NCBI RefSeq assembly: GCF_023065955.2
Contig: NW_026622874.1
Span: forward strand, 23,741,772-23,805,771
Length of the DNA stretch: 64,000 bases
Source: Ursus arctos
Lineage: Eukaryota; Chordata; Mammalia; Carnivora; Ursidae
Direction: 5' to 3'
The notes under the pieces are model-generated. The model saw nothing but the letters and a program-made list of their open reading frames with translations. It searched no databases and had not been told where the DNA came from. The first letter of the stretch is position 1. Every line of letters starts with the position of its first letter. The translations under genes were made by a program, and so were the position numbers. Positions 48,801 to 59,462 of this stretch are shown here, piece after piece.

Positions 48801-51800
48801 CATCTGCTTACCTTTGTTCCATGGCTTGAGAAAGAAAGGGGCAATGACAGCGATGCCATCAGCTCCTATTTCTGCTGCGTGTCGGGCCTGTAAAAGAAGA
48901 AAGAAGACCATTATGGGTCTGGTCACAATTCCAGTGTCTGTGGGTTGGGGGGTGGTTTCCCCACATCAACAAGCAATTCTCTGATACCAGCTACATGTCC
49001 TGCAATTCTACTCAACTCTGATACTGTCTACCTGGAGACCGAATCAGATTGCACAGGTTCAGGGCTCAGTCCTACAAGACTACCTGCTTCCCTGAACTTT
49101 AGATGCTAGTCACAAGCCCAGGTCATCACCTGTGCTTCTGACGGACTGGCTACAGACTTGGAGGTTCTAATGATCTCCTCCTTGGGTCAATTAATTTGCT
49201 AGAGTGGCTCCCAGAGGATATAACTCAGGAACAGATGTGTAAGACAAGGTATGGAGAGAGGGCTTGTAGTTTCCATGTCGTCTCCAAGAGCGAGTGTGCC
49301 ACTGTCCCCAAATTTTCACATGTTCATCAACCTGGAAGCTCTCTGAAACCTGCCCTTCAGGGTTTCAATGGAGGCCTCACTACCTATGCATGGTTGATTA
49401 GATCACTGGCCACTGGTGACTGATTCAGCCTCCAGTCCCTCCTCTCTCCCCAGAGGTAGAGGTCGAGTAGGACTGAAAGTTCCAACCCTCTGATCACATG
49501 GTTGGTTCTCCTGGCCACCAGCCCCCATCCTTAGCTGCTTTCTAAAAATCACCTCATTCATATTACAAGAGACACGTTTATTGCTCTCATCACGGAAAAC
49601 AGCAAGAGTGTTAGGAACTCTGTGCCAGAAACTGGACAGAGAACAAATACATATTTATTATAAATCACAATACCACAACTATCTTGGAATAAGTGATTTG
49701 CTACATTCACCTATAGCTTAGATACTGACAGTAGCAACAAACTTCACATTTGCCAACTGATGCACCACTGGAGAGCAGAAAATAAGCCAAATTTAAGGAT
49801 GAATGTCATTACCAGGAAAAATCCCAAACTGCAAAGTAGAGACCCCGGGTGGAGGTGGCCTATGCATTTAATCCTATTCTTCTTCAGACTTTGTCAGCAC
49901 AAAAAAAACCTTGCTAATGGAGACATGAGTGTTTCACTGTGATAATTATAACTAGTAATAGAGAAACTTGCAAGTGTAATTTCTCCTCTAGTGTTCAGCC
50001 CATTGGATGATGCTGTCTTTCCTGTCCAATGATATAAGAGTCATATTTTAAAGTTTATTCTAAATTTATTAAAAAATTTTAAGTTATGGATTGGGAAAGC
50101 AGTTGAGAAAATTTGAGAAGAAAAAGATTATGCACATAAAGGAAAATACAGTGCACCACTATTCTGAGGTTTTCTCAAATTCTTCCAGAAAAAAACAATC
50201 ATTTCCTTCTGCTGGGCCCTCAAAACATTCCTATCTATTTCAAGTAGAGTATCTAAAATCTACTACGTTGCAAGACAGTGTGTACAGTGACTGTTCTCAA
50301 ATTGAATAAGTTCCCGAGGGCAGGGGTCAGATCTTACTCACTCTTGTGTACGGTTAGTTAATCATGGTGCTGAGCACACAGCGGGGACTTGCTGACTGCT
50401 TCAGAACATGTCCCCCTACTTAAAAGAGAAAAACGCTTTTCTCTGAGACTTTAACTAATAATATCTATCTCTAATAGATGTGATTAGCTTCCTGCAAAAT
50501 AAGAGAGCCAAAGAGAAGACTGGGATATAGTCCAAAGACCAATCATGACATTGGGTATAATTTCATTAACACCGGTTGTATGTTATATATTTGAATCATT
50601 TGTTTAGCATGCTGTTTAAGACAAGAGTAGAAGGATAACCTTAGCTGAAAATAAGGAAAAAGGAAACAGCTAAGAGACAGTCGATGGCAGTACCCATTCA
50701 AACATCATCCAATGGAGTTATGGCTAAGCAGATGCCAAATTACAGTCTCGTTGGCAAGATTATCCCCATGGTAGGGGTTTATTCCTATAGCAGCGGATTT
50801 TCTCTACACTAAGATTATCTCTACACTATTTTAGGGTTCAGCCCGATGGATGACAATCTTTCATGTCATGACAATATTTTAAAATTTATATCATACATAG
50901 GAAAAGAAAACAATTAAAAAGAGATGAAAACAAATTTCCTATATCACACTACCTTAATTGAAAGCCCTACTGTAAGAAAAACAAATCATGCATAAGAAGG
51001 ATAAATCAAGTCTCCAAGTTCTGATTCTAGGCTTATTTTTTTTTTAAAGATTTTATTTATTTATTCGACAGGATAGAGACAGTCAGCGAGAGAGGGAACA
51101 CAAGCAGGGGGAGTGGGAGAGGAAGAAGCAGGCTCATAGTGGAGGAGCCTGATGTGGGGCTCGATCCCATAACGCCAGGATCACGCCCTAAGCCGAAGGC
51201 AGACGCTTAACCGCTGTGCCACCCAGGCGCCCCTGATTCTAGGCTTATTAAGCAACCACCTAGTAATACGCCTTCCCTTCTGGCTTACCTAAGAGTATTG
51301 AGTTGCAGTTTTGCAAATATATATAATACATCCCCTTTCTAAATTCAGTAATAGGAAAAACAAATAAAACCCATCAAGAAGATGTTGGGGTTAGATCAAG
51401 TCATTGTAATCTTTGGAATCAGAATATATAAATTCTGAAAACATGGTTAATTTAGTAGTGGTCCAGGTCCTGGGCTTTCTGGTAAATACCTCAATACTTC
51501 CGAGCTTTCTTTTTTTACCCAATTCACAAAGTCCTCAAAACCACTAGGTCATGTACTTTTCTACCAGAAACTTTAACTCCTTCCATTCCTGCCTTTTGCT
51601 CCACCTAATCAGCTAACCCCTAAACCTGGTGCAATCCAATTGTTGTGTTCTTGAACCTATGTTCTGCTTGAGGACTGTACTTAGAAATTTTCGTAACTTA
51701 GTTGAATGACGGTAAGACAAATTTATGACTTACAACTTCAGTTGGTTTTTAGCACCACTGGGCAATCCTTTTTTTAAAAATTAACTAATTAGGGGTGCCT

Positions 51801-54800
51801 GGCTGGCTCATTTGGTAGAGCATGTGACTCCTGATGTCAGGGTCGTGAGTTCAAGCCCCATTTTGGGCGTAGAAATTACTTAAAAAAAATTTTTTTTTTA
51901 ATTGGGATGAAACCACATAAAATTTAGCACCTTAATTATTTTTAAGTGTACAGTTCAGTAGTTTTAAGTATATTCACATTATTATAAAACAGATCTCTAG
52001 AACTTTTCATCTTGCAAATCTGAAACTCTATACCCATTAAATAATTCTCTCTTCCTCTAGCCCCTGGTAACCACCATTTTACTTTCTGTTTTTATGAATT
52101 TGACTACTTTAGACACCTCATTTCAGAGGAATCATAGTATTTGTCTTTTAGCAACTGGCTTATTTTATTTAACATAATGTCCTCAAAGAGGTTCCCCTAT
52201 ATTACAGCATGTGACAGGATGGATTCCCTTCCTTTTTAAGGCTGAATAATATTCCATTGTATTGTTAAAAAGAAAAGCACAGGACCCAAATGGAGTCACT
52301 TATGTTAAGGCCCCATGTCAGCAAACCAAGACTTAATACCTAACCTGACCGCAGTTTCAATCCTCTGGGAATGTAACCTTTAAACTGTCAACATGGAATT
52401 TCCCGGTCAGCCCTAGGAAACTCACTGCCAGACCCCTACCATTCCCCTTAGGAGGGTGATCTTGCTTAAAATAATGTGTTCTTTGCTAATAATTTCCTTT
52501 TTCTTGCTCCCTCTCTGTCTTTAAAAACCTTTCCTTTTCCACAGCTTGATAGAGCTCCTTTCTATTTGCTAGATTGGATGCTGCTGGATTCATTCAATAA
52601 AGCCAATTTGATCTTTTAAATTACTCAGTTGTATTTTTGTCCTTTAATAGTATGTATATACCACATTTTGTTTATTTATTTATCCATTGATGGGCATTTG
52701 GGTTGCTTCCACCTCCTTCTATTGTAAATAATGCTGATATGAACCTGGGTGGGGACAATCTTCCTGTGTTTCAGTTTTCCCTCCCATTCCCCCTGGGCAG
52801 CGATTCTCAATTTTTACTGCTCTTCACGTCTCAACCCCACCTTCCATCTCCTTCATGGCCAGCAGATGGCTTTGCCTTTTGCTTCCTAGAGAAACTGAGG
52901 TTGGCTCAAGTTCTCCCTACTTGCAAACTGAGCTACATCTATACCCACCCTTACTTTGCTCCGAGGAAGAGGGGCCTCTGTCTTCTATTTAAGACTCTGC
53001 TACAGGAGTTACCACCTCGGGCTGCTCTCATTATGGCTCTGTGTCTGCTTCTGGATGGTGAGCTCTGAGGTCCCACATCTCATATCCCCCAATGACAGCA
53101 TCCAATATATAGCAAAAATGGTATTGAGTTTAACTTCAGCATAAAAAAGGAGCCCCTTCCCTTATGCGGAATCTAAAAAAAAAAAAAAAAAAAACAAAAC
53201 CCAAAACAAATGAACAAATAAAAAGTGGAAACAGACTCGTAAATACAGAGAACAAGCTGGTAGTTTCCAAGGGGGGGGTGGAGGGATGGGCAAAATAGGT
53301 GAAGGGGATTAAGAGGTACAAACTTTTAGTTATAAAATAAACAAGTCACAGAGATGGAAAGTACAGCATAAGGAATGTAGTCAATAATATTGTAATAACG
53401 TTATATGGTGACAGATGGCGACTACACTTAACCTGGTGAGCACTGAGAAATGCACAGAATTATTGATTCATTATGTCGTATACCTAAAAATGAATTAACA
53501 TTGTATATGTCAACCAAACTCTAATAATAAAAGGAAAAGGAGGCCCCTTGAGTGGTCTCTCCCAAATGGACCTACATACATACCAGTTCTTGTGACTCTT
53601 TCAAGCTCAGGGCTCCTACGTGAATTACTACCTGATCCAACCTGCAAAAGAGAAAACGCTTTTGCATCTCTTGGAAGTTTACAGTAACACGGAAGGCCTG
53701 CCCTACCCTGGTTTGTGCTGGTTTTGGCTGTTAGCTAATGTCCGGCTAATCTCAACCTCACAACTCTTAAATTCTATAGTGGTCTATTTAAAATTAGTCT
53801 AACAAGGGATTTAAAAAAAAAAGAATGTCCAGGGAGCAAAAATTAAGGTCCAACCAAGCAGAATTTTGAAACCAAGAATTGATGAATCAGTATTTGAACA
53901 CATACTTTGACGAAGGACTGTTTTAGATGGTGTATCTGATGGTGATATGTGCCTGGAGATCGGTGTAACATGGAGGTATTTTCAGTTGGAGATAAAAATA
54001 AAGAGGTTCTTCAAAGAGTACAGCCAGGAACAAACCATATGAGAAATGAATTTACTGTAAAAAACTTTTTCCTATCTCGTAAGTCCTCAGAATTTGGCCT
54101 CCTATGAGAGGTTTCCTCTAAGACCCCAATATTCATCTTTGGGGGTGCTCCATGTGGCCCCATGGGCGGAGGCCACAGTGAGCCTGTTGTTCTCAGAGGA
54201 GGATTAATAAAACTCAGTTGTGAGTCTGGTCACCCCAGCCACTCTTCCAAGGGACCCTGAATAATGCACATGTCATCTTCAAGGAATGGAGACACCACAT
54301 TCTTGTTTAGGCCCCAGTGACTCTTGACTTGTCATGTCTCAGGTGAAATGGGGTCTCACTAAGGAAGTGATGTGATCAGGGTTGTATTTTTAAAGATTTT
54401 ATTTATTTGAGAGAGAGAGAGTGAATGGAGGGGTGGGGAGGAGCAGAGGGAGAGGGAGAAGCAGACTCCCCCTCCACCCAACTGATCAAGGAGCCTGATG
54501 TGGGGCTCAATCCCATGACCCTGAGATCATGACCTGAGCTGGAGGCAGATGCCTAATCAACTGAGTCACCCAGGTGCCCCAGGGTTGCATTTTTTAAGGA
54601 TAAGACCTCTGAATGGAGAAAGGAAGGCTGACTGATAGGCTCTACTCTTATCAACAGCTTTTCTGCACAACCTCCTTAAACCTTTCACACCCCGTCTCCT
54701 GGCTTAGGCTAAAAGAAGCCATCCATTCCGTCTTCTCTTCCACCCTGCTGCTAGAGAAAACCACCCTATGGCTTTCATCCCAACTTGTCCTTTACCAATT

Positions 54801-57800
54801 CAGGAGAACGAGGCTCCAAAAAGCTTTCTGGTCATCATGACTGACTTCCCTGCAGTGGCTAAATCTGGACTATTCTCAAGCTAATTCCGACCCAACTGCT
54901 TGTTCCTGCCAGATATGCTCACTTCCAACACACCAGAAATATACAGACTCTTCATACACAGACTGCCCGGCTTTTCCTCTTCTGCACCTCCATGCTTAGC
55001 CACACCCTCATCTATCCCTTCCTCCCAGCTCCCGGGCTGTCCTCTAAAGTCACACTATCTACTTTTGGTTTTGTTTCAATCCCCCCACCCCCAGACCTTC
55101 GCATCAAAAGTATCAGCTGTCTCCTCTCTCTCTCTTTTTTAAAAAAGATTTTATTTATTTATTTGACAGAGAGAGAGATAGGCAGTGAGAGAGGGAACAC
55201 AAGCAGAGGGAGTGGGAGAGGAAAAAGCAGGCTTCCAGCAGAGGAGCCTGATGCGGGTCTCTATCCCGTAACACCGGGATCACGCCCTGAGCTGAAGGCA
55301 GCGGCTTAACGACTGAGCCACCCAGGCGCCTCTGTCTACTCTCTCTTAATCTCTTCTCCCGTAACAGTGTCTTTTCAGCAGAGAAACGTGCTCAAGACTT
55401 CCCCACTTTAAAACAAACGACCCTTCTTTTCATCTTGCTTCCTCCTCCCTCAACTACTCCTCCATCTCTCCTTCCCTTCACCAGAAAATGTTCTGAGAAT
55501 GAGCTACGCTCATGGCCCCCACCCCTCGCACAACAGCATCGAACCACCCAACCCACAGTTCACTCCAGGCTGCTTCTGTTTCAACAACCCGACTGGCTCT
55601 GCTCTCTCTGAGGTCATCGGTCACGGTCACTTCAAACCAAGCGGACTTCCCAGTCCTCCATCTACTGACTTTTTCAACATCTAATGTTTATGACAAATGT
55701 GATGACGAACACAGCATCCACTGCGAACAATTACAATGAATTCCTGTATAAGACTTACTACTACGTGCCAGGCACTGTTCGAATCCTTACCACCACCTTA
55801 TAAGATATGAACTTTTATTCCAATTTTATAGGTGAATCACAGGCAAGTTAAGTGACTTGTCTGAGTTCAGAAGGCTCGTAAGAGCCAGAGCCAGAACCCA
55901 AACTCAGGCAGTCTGGCTGTACAGTCCCTGCTCATAATTACCATGCTACATTGCACACTCTGAAACATTCTTCCTTAGGTGGCAGAATTCACCCCCGACC
56001 TCCTGCCCTTGAGGGCTTTCTGTCTTTGCCCTCTTCACTATCTCTGCATTTCTGGTGCTTTTTTTGTATGTTGATCCTTAACCTTCCTCGTTTCTCTGTC
56101 CACGGTCTTTAACCTTTTTGGGCCCACAGTCTGACTGGAAATGAGCTGAAAGCTGATGGATCAGCAGAAACGGCTTCCACGGACATGCACGCAGCCGTGG
56201 CATACACTTTCAGAGTACTCAAGGTGCTCTGAAGCCACTTAAGGATCCCCAAGGAGGTCATGGGCTTCACACTGACAACCTCCGCTCCAGGCTCACTGGG
56301 GACTTACCTCCAATGTTCACCTCCACCCAAGGCAACGTCAGTCATTGCCTTCTCTGATCCGTGTTTATGCTATTTATCAGAAGAATCAGTGTTAAATTTC
56401 ATGATCTGACATCTCCATTGGATGGCAAGCAAGCTGGAGGCAGAGACCCTATTTCCTCTCCCCGGTGCCAGCACAGTGCATAACACACAGCAGAACAGAC
56501 AACAAATAAAGCTTGGTTAATTGAGTGTGCATATTGAACTGATCCTGTCCTATTTGTCTACCACGGCATGAACTGAGCGTTACCATTACACTGAAAGGAT
56601 GCCGAAATTCCCTACGACTACAAAAGGAAGCGCCATAGAGGGCGTGCTGAGTCGTAGGCACAGAGATGTAGGGAAGCAAGGGCTGATACAAGCATCAGGT
56701 ACCCATCCTGAGAGGAGTTGTTCAGAAGAGCCAGGGGACAGCAGAGTCTGTCACCAGCCCCTCCCCCTCTCATCCCCTCGGCCCAAGGACAGGTAACCGG
56801 AGGGGACTGGCTTTGTAGATAGATAAGGGGCAGCTTTCAGCTTCCAGATGGACCCTCTGGGAGCCAGACGGGCCTCTCACTCTGGCTGCCCTTCCACCCA
56901 GAAAGGAGGGGCGCTTCTCTGCCTCAGCTCCTTGCCAGGGTGCCAGGATCCCCATGCCTCAAGCCTGACCTCTGACCAGAAGGGGGGAGGCTGTGCCATT
57001 GGAAAAGAGCCATACTCTATAGTCTACGCAGCTCTCTCGAAGAGTGCCTTTATCCTGGTGACGCCACTCACTTGTTCCGCCCTCTTGTCACCCACTCCTC
57101 TGCAACCTGGCGACGCTCTGAGACGCTCAGGGACAGGCCTTCGCCCGTGGTGCCATTCACTGTTCCAAACAGAGAGTCAGTTAGCAGGGCCAACCAATTC
57201 CTTTTGCTCCTCCAACACCAACACTGGAAGTACCGGGTCAGCACTCCCTGCTTCAGGGGAAGGGATGGGGGGAAAATCAGAGGATGGAATCTGGAGGGGA
57301 AATGCCAGGTTTCCATTTTTATCTAAGACACTGTCTTTTTTCCATCTTCACCTTGTTCAAAGCAGCGGGAAGGTTAATTATGACTTATAATGACAAATCT
57401 GTCCTTGCTATCAGGGACAGAAAGCGAGTATTTGAATGCAGACTGAGATAACTGCCCTCATTTTAGGCAAATATCCAATCACACCACGCTGTTCTATTAT
57501 TTGGGCTTGAATGGCAGGAAAATCAACACCACCCAGTACTGGGCTTTCAAAGGGATCATAAGTGGGAGTTACTTATGAGGGCAGAAGTGCATACTACAGA
57601 TTACAATGACCTCAGTCTATAGTTTAACATGATGGTAGCACTCCAGGACAATTTCTTCATGTAATTCATAAAAAAACACCAAGGATATTAATATTTCTTG
57701 TTTAAGCACCCTTACATAGTCACTTATTCTCACAGCAACTCTGCAAAGTACAAAGGATTCTTCTCATTTACAGATGAAAAGATGAGGTTCTGAATGACTA

Positions 57801-58940
57801 AATAAGTTTGAATCCAGAGGTCTGTGTTTCCAAAACTTTCCCTTCTAATACAATAATCTTTTAATGGATCACAGAAAGAATGCAAATGACCCTAGGATAC
57901 ATTACAGAGGCCTAATGCATATGGCAGCACTTTGGATCTCCAAATATGAGCACTCAGTTGGGGTAGAGAAGGGGGGATGAGAATAGGAAAGAGTGTTTTT
58001 GTCACTCCTTTGGGGTCTTGAGACACTTCCAGTATGCTCTATGAGTAGGGATGTTCCTACTTCTTCCCTATACCCAGGAGAGATCGGTGGCCCTTTGAAG
58101 AGTAAGAATCAGTCTTCCCCAACCATGGCTTGGAGCTGTAGGGGGACACCAAGTGGTTCTGTAATAGGTTCTGGTTTTGACATGTGCCCTGACCCCCTTT
58201 TCACAGAGGTTTTAACCTGCCTCGATTATGACCTTGTGCTTCCAGTTCTTGAGGGACCCCTGTTGGTAGAGCAGGAGCTTGGGAAAAAGCTGTAGGGTCC
58301 AGTCTAAGGGGCCAAGCACCCAGAACATCACACAAGGGGCAACTCAATCACAGGTAAGTATAGTTCTCAGGCCTAAAATGTTAAGGGTCTGATTTTTTAA
58401 TATCCGTCTCTGAAATCAATGAGGGTAACTGCTGGACTCGTGATTCTTTTGTGTGCTGCATTTAGTCTTTCTACATTTACCATATGAAAGGTCTGGGTGA
58501 AGACACAATAAAGCCCATTCTTAAGAGAGAGAAGTCTGGATTTTGCTGTTATTTGACCATTTTTGGTTAAGTGCCTTTAGATACCCTAAATAATATATTT
58601 GAGCTATAGATTTTCTTCTTTACATTGGGATAAAAATAATACTTTATCTGTTTTGAAGGTATACCACCAAATTAAGTAATCTCTTGAGGTGCTTTCCAGG
58701 TCTAAAATTGATGAGTCTACAGATTCACAAATTTTACTTAGCTTAGTCAGGCTCAATCATAAGCTATGACACAAGACACTGTGATTTCCTAACTAGTAAC
58801 CACGTGAGAGCTGCTTTCTAAGGACCGGGCTAGAGATGTGAAGAGAAATCTTTAAAGATGACTCACCAAAAATATTCTTCACTCCCTGTTCTTCCACAAG
58901 ATAATCCACGTATTGACCAATGACTGAAAAGTTGATTTCT
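38069..58940 (-). CDS. NPL: N-acetylneuraminate pyruvate lyase, ten coding exons, 5' end outside the window
   Basis: This gene encodes the cytosolic sialic acid aldolase that splits N-acetylneuraminate into N-acetylmannosamine and pyruvate, the first step of sialic acid breakdown. It is a class I aldolase with a TIM-barrel fold (DapA/NanA family). Joined in order, the exons are 58867-58940, 57072-57159, 53584-53641, 48812-48887, 47148-47240, 46281-46429, 46102-46148, 43745-43829, 41031-41070 and 38069-38253. They total 895 bases, read in one frame to a TAG stop, and encode residues 23-320 of a 320-residue protein. NGTTGE (residues 49-54), Tyr143 in YYYHIPA and the Schiff-base Lys173 in GLKFSD are all present. 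Every donor is GT and every acceptor AG, with no frameshift or premature stop. Similarity to human NPL, judged from memory, is close throughout. The first coding exon was not found and should lie beyond 64000. Confidence 0.97.
38395..39450 (+). mobile_element. Ancient LINE-like 5' part
   Basis: The A-rich plus strand, starting near ctatggcagactgagcaga, resembles an old L1/HAL1 5' region with decayed ORF1 text. It lies in the last NPL intron. Confidence 0.4.
39739..39813. repeat. (TCTA)n tetranucleotide microsatellite
   Basis: About 15 to 16 nearly perfect copies of TCTA, then a short imperfect end. Confidence 0.97.
39815..39955 (-). mobile_element. Degenerate CAN SINE next to a (TCTA)n tract
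   Basis: A diverged minus-strand SINE ends in gagccaccctggctcccc. Its CT-rich portion appears replaced by, or expanded into, the tetranucleotide repeat on its left. Confidence 0.75.
41031..41070 (-). CDS. NPL: NPL coding exon 10 (residues 247-260)
   Basis: This 40-base exon lies between a CTTTCCAG acceptor and a GTAAGT donor. It encodes [13 protein letters not shown] plus the first base of Gly260. It was found from homology between exons 9 and 11. Leu replaces the Val I recall at the human FVVKL position. Confidence 0.95.
42100..42500 (-). mobile_element. Old L1/HAL1 3' fragment
   Basis: Text such as gcatataattccattgcataa and ttatggatgggtatgtgggt is a reverse-strand LINE tail, well diverged. 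Confidence 0.65.
43745..43829 (-). CDS. NPL: NPL coding exon 9 (residues 218-246)
   Basis: This 85-base exon follows a CTTTCCAG acceptor and ends at a GTTAAC donor. It encodes [20 protein letters not shown] followed by FSSALNHQ. It completes Ser218 with its first base and ends in phase 0. GTTAAC is a weaker donor than those of the other exons, so this junction may tolerate alternative splicing. That last point is inference. Confidence 0.96.
44385..44500 (+). mobile_element. MIR-like fragment
   Basis: Gagagcatttattgtccatt, ctaatcctcttaaagtgct and gaagaaactatgacttaagg follow MIR order with high divergence. Confidence 0.45.
46102..46148 (-). CDS. NPL: NPL coding exon 8 (residues 203-218)
   Basis: This short 47-base exon lies between a TTGCTTAG acceptor and a GTAAGC donor. 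It encodes [15 protein letters not shown] plus AG of Ser218. The glycine-rich GATGAVGS stretch lines the active site in this family. Only about 130 bases of intron separate it from exon 7. Confidence 0.96.
46281..46429 (-). CDS. NPL: NPL coding exon 7 (residues 153-202), Schiff-base lysine
   Basis: This is the longest internal exon at 149 bases, between a GAGCAG acceptor and a GTGAGT donor. It encodes [20 protein letters not shown], then [11 protein letters not shown], and ends in FLFGVDE. Lys173 in GLKFSD is the residue that forms the covalent imine with pyruvate. The exon ends in phase 0, just before the Gln-Leu-Leu of exon 8. Confidence 0.98.
47148..47240 (-). CDS. NPL: NPL coding exon 6 (residues 122-153), catalytic tyrosine
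   Basis: This 93-base exon follows a CTTTCAG acceptor and ends at a GTAAGT donor. It encodes [19 protein letters not shown] and then [12 protein letters not shown]. The third tyrosine of the YYY run is residue 143 by count, the general acid/base tyrosine of this aldolase family. The exon ends with A of an Ile codon. Confidence 0.97.
48812..48887 (-). CDS. NPL: NPL coding exon 5 (residues 97-122)
   Basis: This 76-base exon follows a CTTTTACAG acceptor and ends at a GTAAGC donor. It encodes [19 protein letters not shown] and onward to KPWNK. This is the fourth strand region of the barrel. Human NPL has QHAAEIG and PWTK as I recall them, so the differences are conservative. Confidence 0.97.
49020..49690 (-). 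mobile_element. ERVL-type (MLT2-like) LTR in NPL intron
   Basis: Recognisable pieces are gctagagtggctcccagagg, cctgcccttcagggttt...gaggcctcac, ccaaccctctgatcacatgg and tttattataaatcacaatac at the right end. This is the minus-strand arrangement of an MLT2 LTR, as recalled. No internal retroviral genes accompany it, so it is a solo copy. Confidence 0.75.
51038..51233 (-). mobile_element. CAN SINE in NPL intron
   Basis: This is a full-length minus-strand copy. The duplication tgattctaggcttatt lies at 51022-51037 and 51234-51249. Confidence 0.95.
51791..51898 (+). mobile_element. Short tRNA-derived SINE
   Basis: The element starts ggggtgcctggctggctc and has only the tRNA-like part plus a short A-rich tail, without the CT-rich body. 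It may be an older SINE type or a truncated copy. Confidence 0.75.
51900..52745 (-). mobile_element. Old L1 3' end interrupted by a solo LTR
   Basis: Reverse-strand L1 tail text (gtacagttcagtagttttaa, ggtaaccaccattttacttt, tgaataatattccattgtat) resumes after the LTR with gtatatac and tgatgggcatttgggttgc. Confidence 0.85.
52263..52649 (-). mobile_element. Solo LTR, ERV1-like, inside an L1 tail (strand assignment uncertain)
   Basis: A 387-base element begins tgttaaaaag and ends ctttaata, near-inverted termini. It is flanked by the 4-base duplication gtat at 52259-52262 and 52650-52653. The L1 text reads straight through if it is removed. An AATAAA at 52596-52601 followed by a short R/U5-like stretch suggests plus-strand transcription, so the strand could equally be plus. 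There are no coding genes. Confidence 0.7.
53156..53535 (+). mobile_element. 5'-truncated L1 3' end in NPL intron
   Basis: The stretch from atgcggaatct to ccaaactctaataataaaag is an L1 tail. The duplication aaaggagccccttc / aaaggaggccccttg flanks it. It lies about 50 bases below NPL exon 4 (53584), in the following intron. Confidence 0.88.
53584..53641 (-). CDS. NPL: NPL coding exon 4 (residues 77-96)
   Basis: This 58-base exon was recovered by its homology and splice sites, because it is too short to stand out as a reading frame. It lies between a TTTTGCAG acceptor and a GTATGT donor and encodes [19 protein letters not shown]. It supplies the third barrel strand and the following helix. It ends in phase 0. 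Confidence 0.96.
54392..54580 (-). mobile_element. CAN SINE in NPL intron
   Basis: This is a full-length, moderately diverged copy. A duplication like agggttgtattttt lies on both sides. Confidence 0.93.
55137..55332 (-). mobile_element. CAN SINE in NPL intron
   Basis: This is a full-length minus-strand copy ending in gagccacccaggcgcctc. It is flanked by CT-rich DNA that blurs the duplication. Confidence 0.92.
55743..55950 (+). mobile_element. MIR element in NPL intron
   Basis: The series tacgtgccaggcactgttcg, aagttaagtgacttgtctga and agaacccaaactcaggcagt matches the MIR consensus order. Confidence 0.85.
57072..57159 (-). CDS. NPL: NPL coding exon 3 (residues 48-77), substrate carboxylate-binding loop
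   Basis: This 88-base exon lies between an AACAG acceptor and a GTGAGT donor. It encodes [17 protein letters not shown] and onward to GRN. The GTTGE motif is the family signature that holds the carboxylate of the pyruvate moiety (Thr51, Thr52). The exon ends with AA of a Lys codon completed by the next exon. Open reading beyond both splice sites is intron read-through and not coding. Confidence 0.97.
57710..57830 (+). mobile_element. MIR fragment
   Basis: Ctcacagcaactctgcaaag followed by tttacagatgaaaagatgag is the MIR core. Confidence 0.65.
58867..58940 (-). CDS. NPL: NPL coding exon 2 (residues 23-48)
   Basis: This 74-base exon begins after an acceptor ending in TTCAG and ends at a GTGAGT donor. 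It encodes [15 protein letters not shown] followed by EEQGVKNIF, the first helix and strand of the barrel. The phase is A|GAA at the start and G|TG at the end, fitting the next exon. The second residue of the acidic run is Glu where I recall Lys in the human protein (KEQG). The missing upstream exon must end two bases into a glycine codon. Confidence 0.96.
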
Positions 58941-59057
58941 CTGAAGGACACAGGGAAAAAAATGAAACATATTTAGTCTTTAGATTATTTTTCAACCAAT
59001 CCTCAAGTCTATAAACTGCTCTCTTTTGTTAATATTTACTAAAAGTCCACCCAGCCA

Positions 59058-59462
59058 TATCATGCTAAGTGAAATAAGTCAGTCAGAGAAAGACAAATAC
59101 CATTCGATTCACTCACATGTAGAATTAAGAAATAAAATAAATAAAATAATTAAGAAATAAAATTAAATTAAAATTAAATACATAATAAAATAATTAAGAA
59201 ATAAAACAGATGAACATAGGAGAAGGGAAAGAAAACATAAAAACAGAGAGAGAGAGACAAACCATAAGAGACTCTTAACTATAGGAAACTGAGGGTTGCT
59301 GGACGGGAGGGGGTGGGGGGATGAGGTACTGGGTGATGGGCATCAAGGAGGGCACTGGATATAATGAGTACTGGGTGTTGTATGCAACTGATAAATCACT
59401 AAATTCTATCTCTGGAACTAACAATACACTACATGTTAACTAAATTGAATTAAAAAAAAAAG
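59058..59462 (+). mobile_element. 5'-truncated L1 3' end in NPL intron
   Basis: The text runs from tatcatgctaagtgaaataa to poly(A), with an A-rich internal expansion at 59130-59210. The duplication aaaagtccacccagcca lies near 59041 and, with one mismatch, after 59458. Confidence 0.92.
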
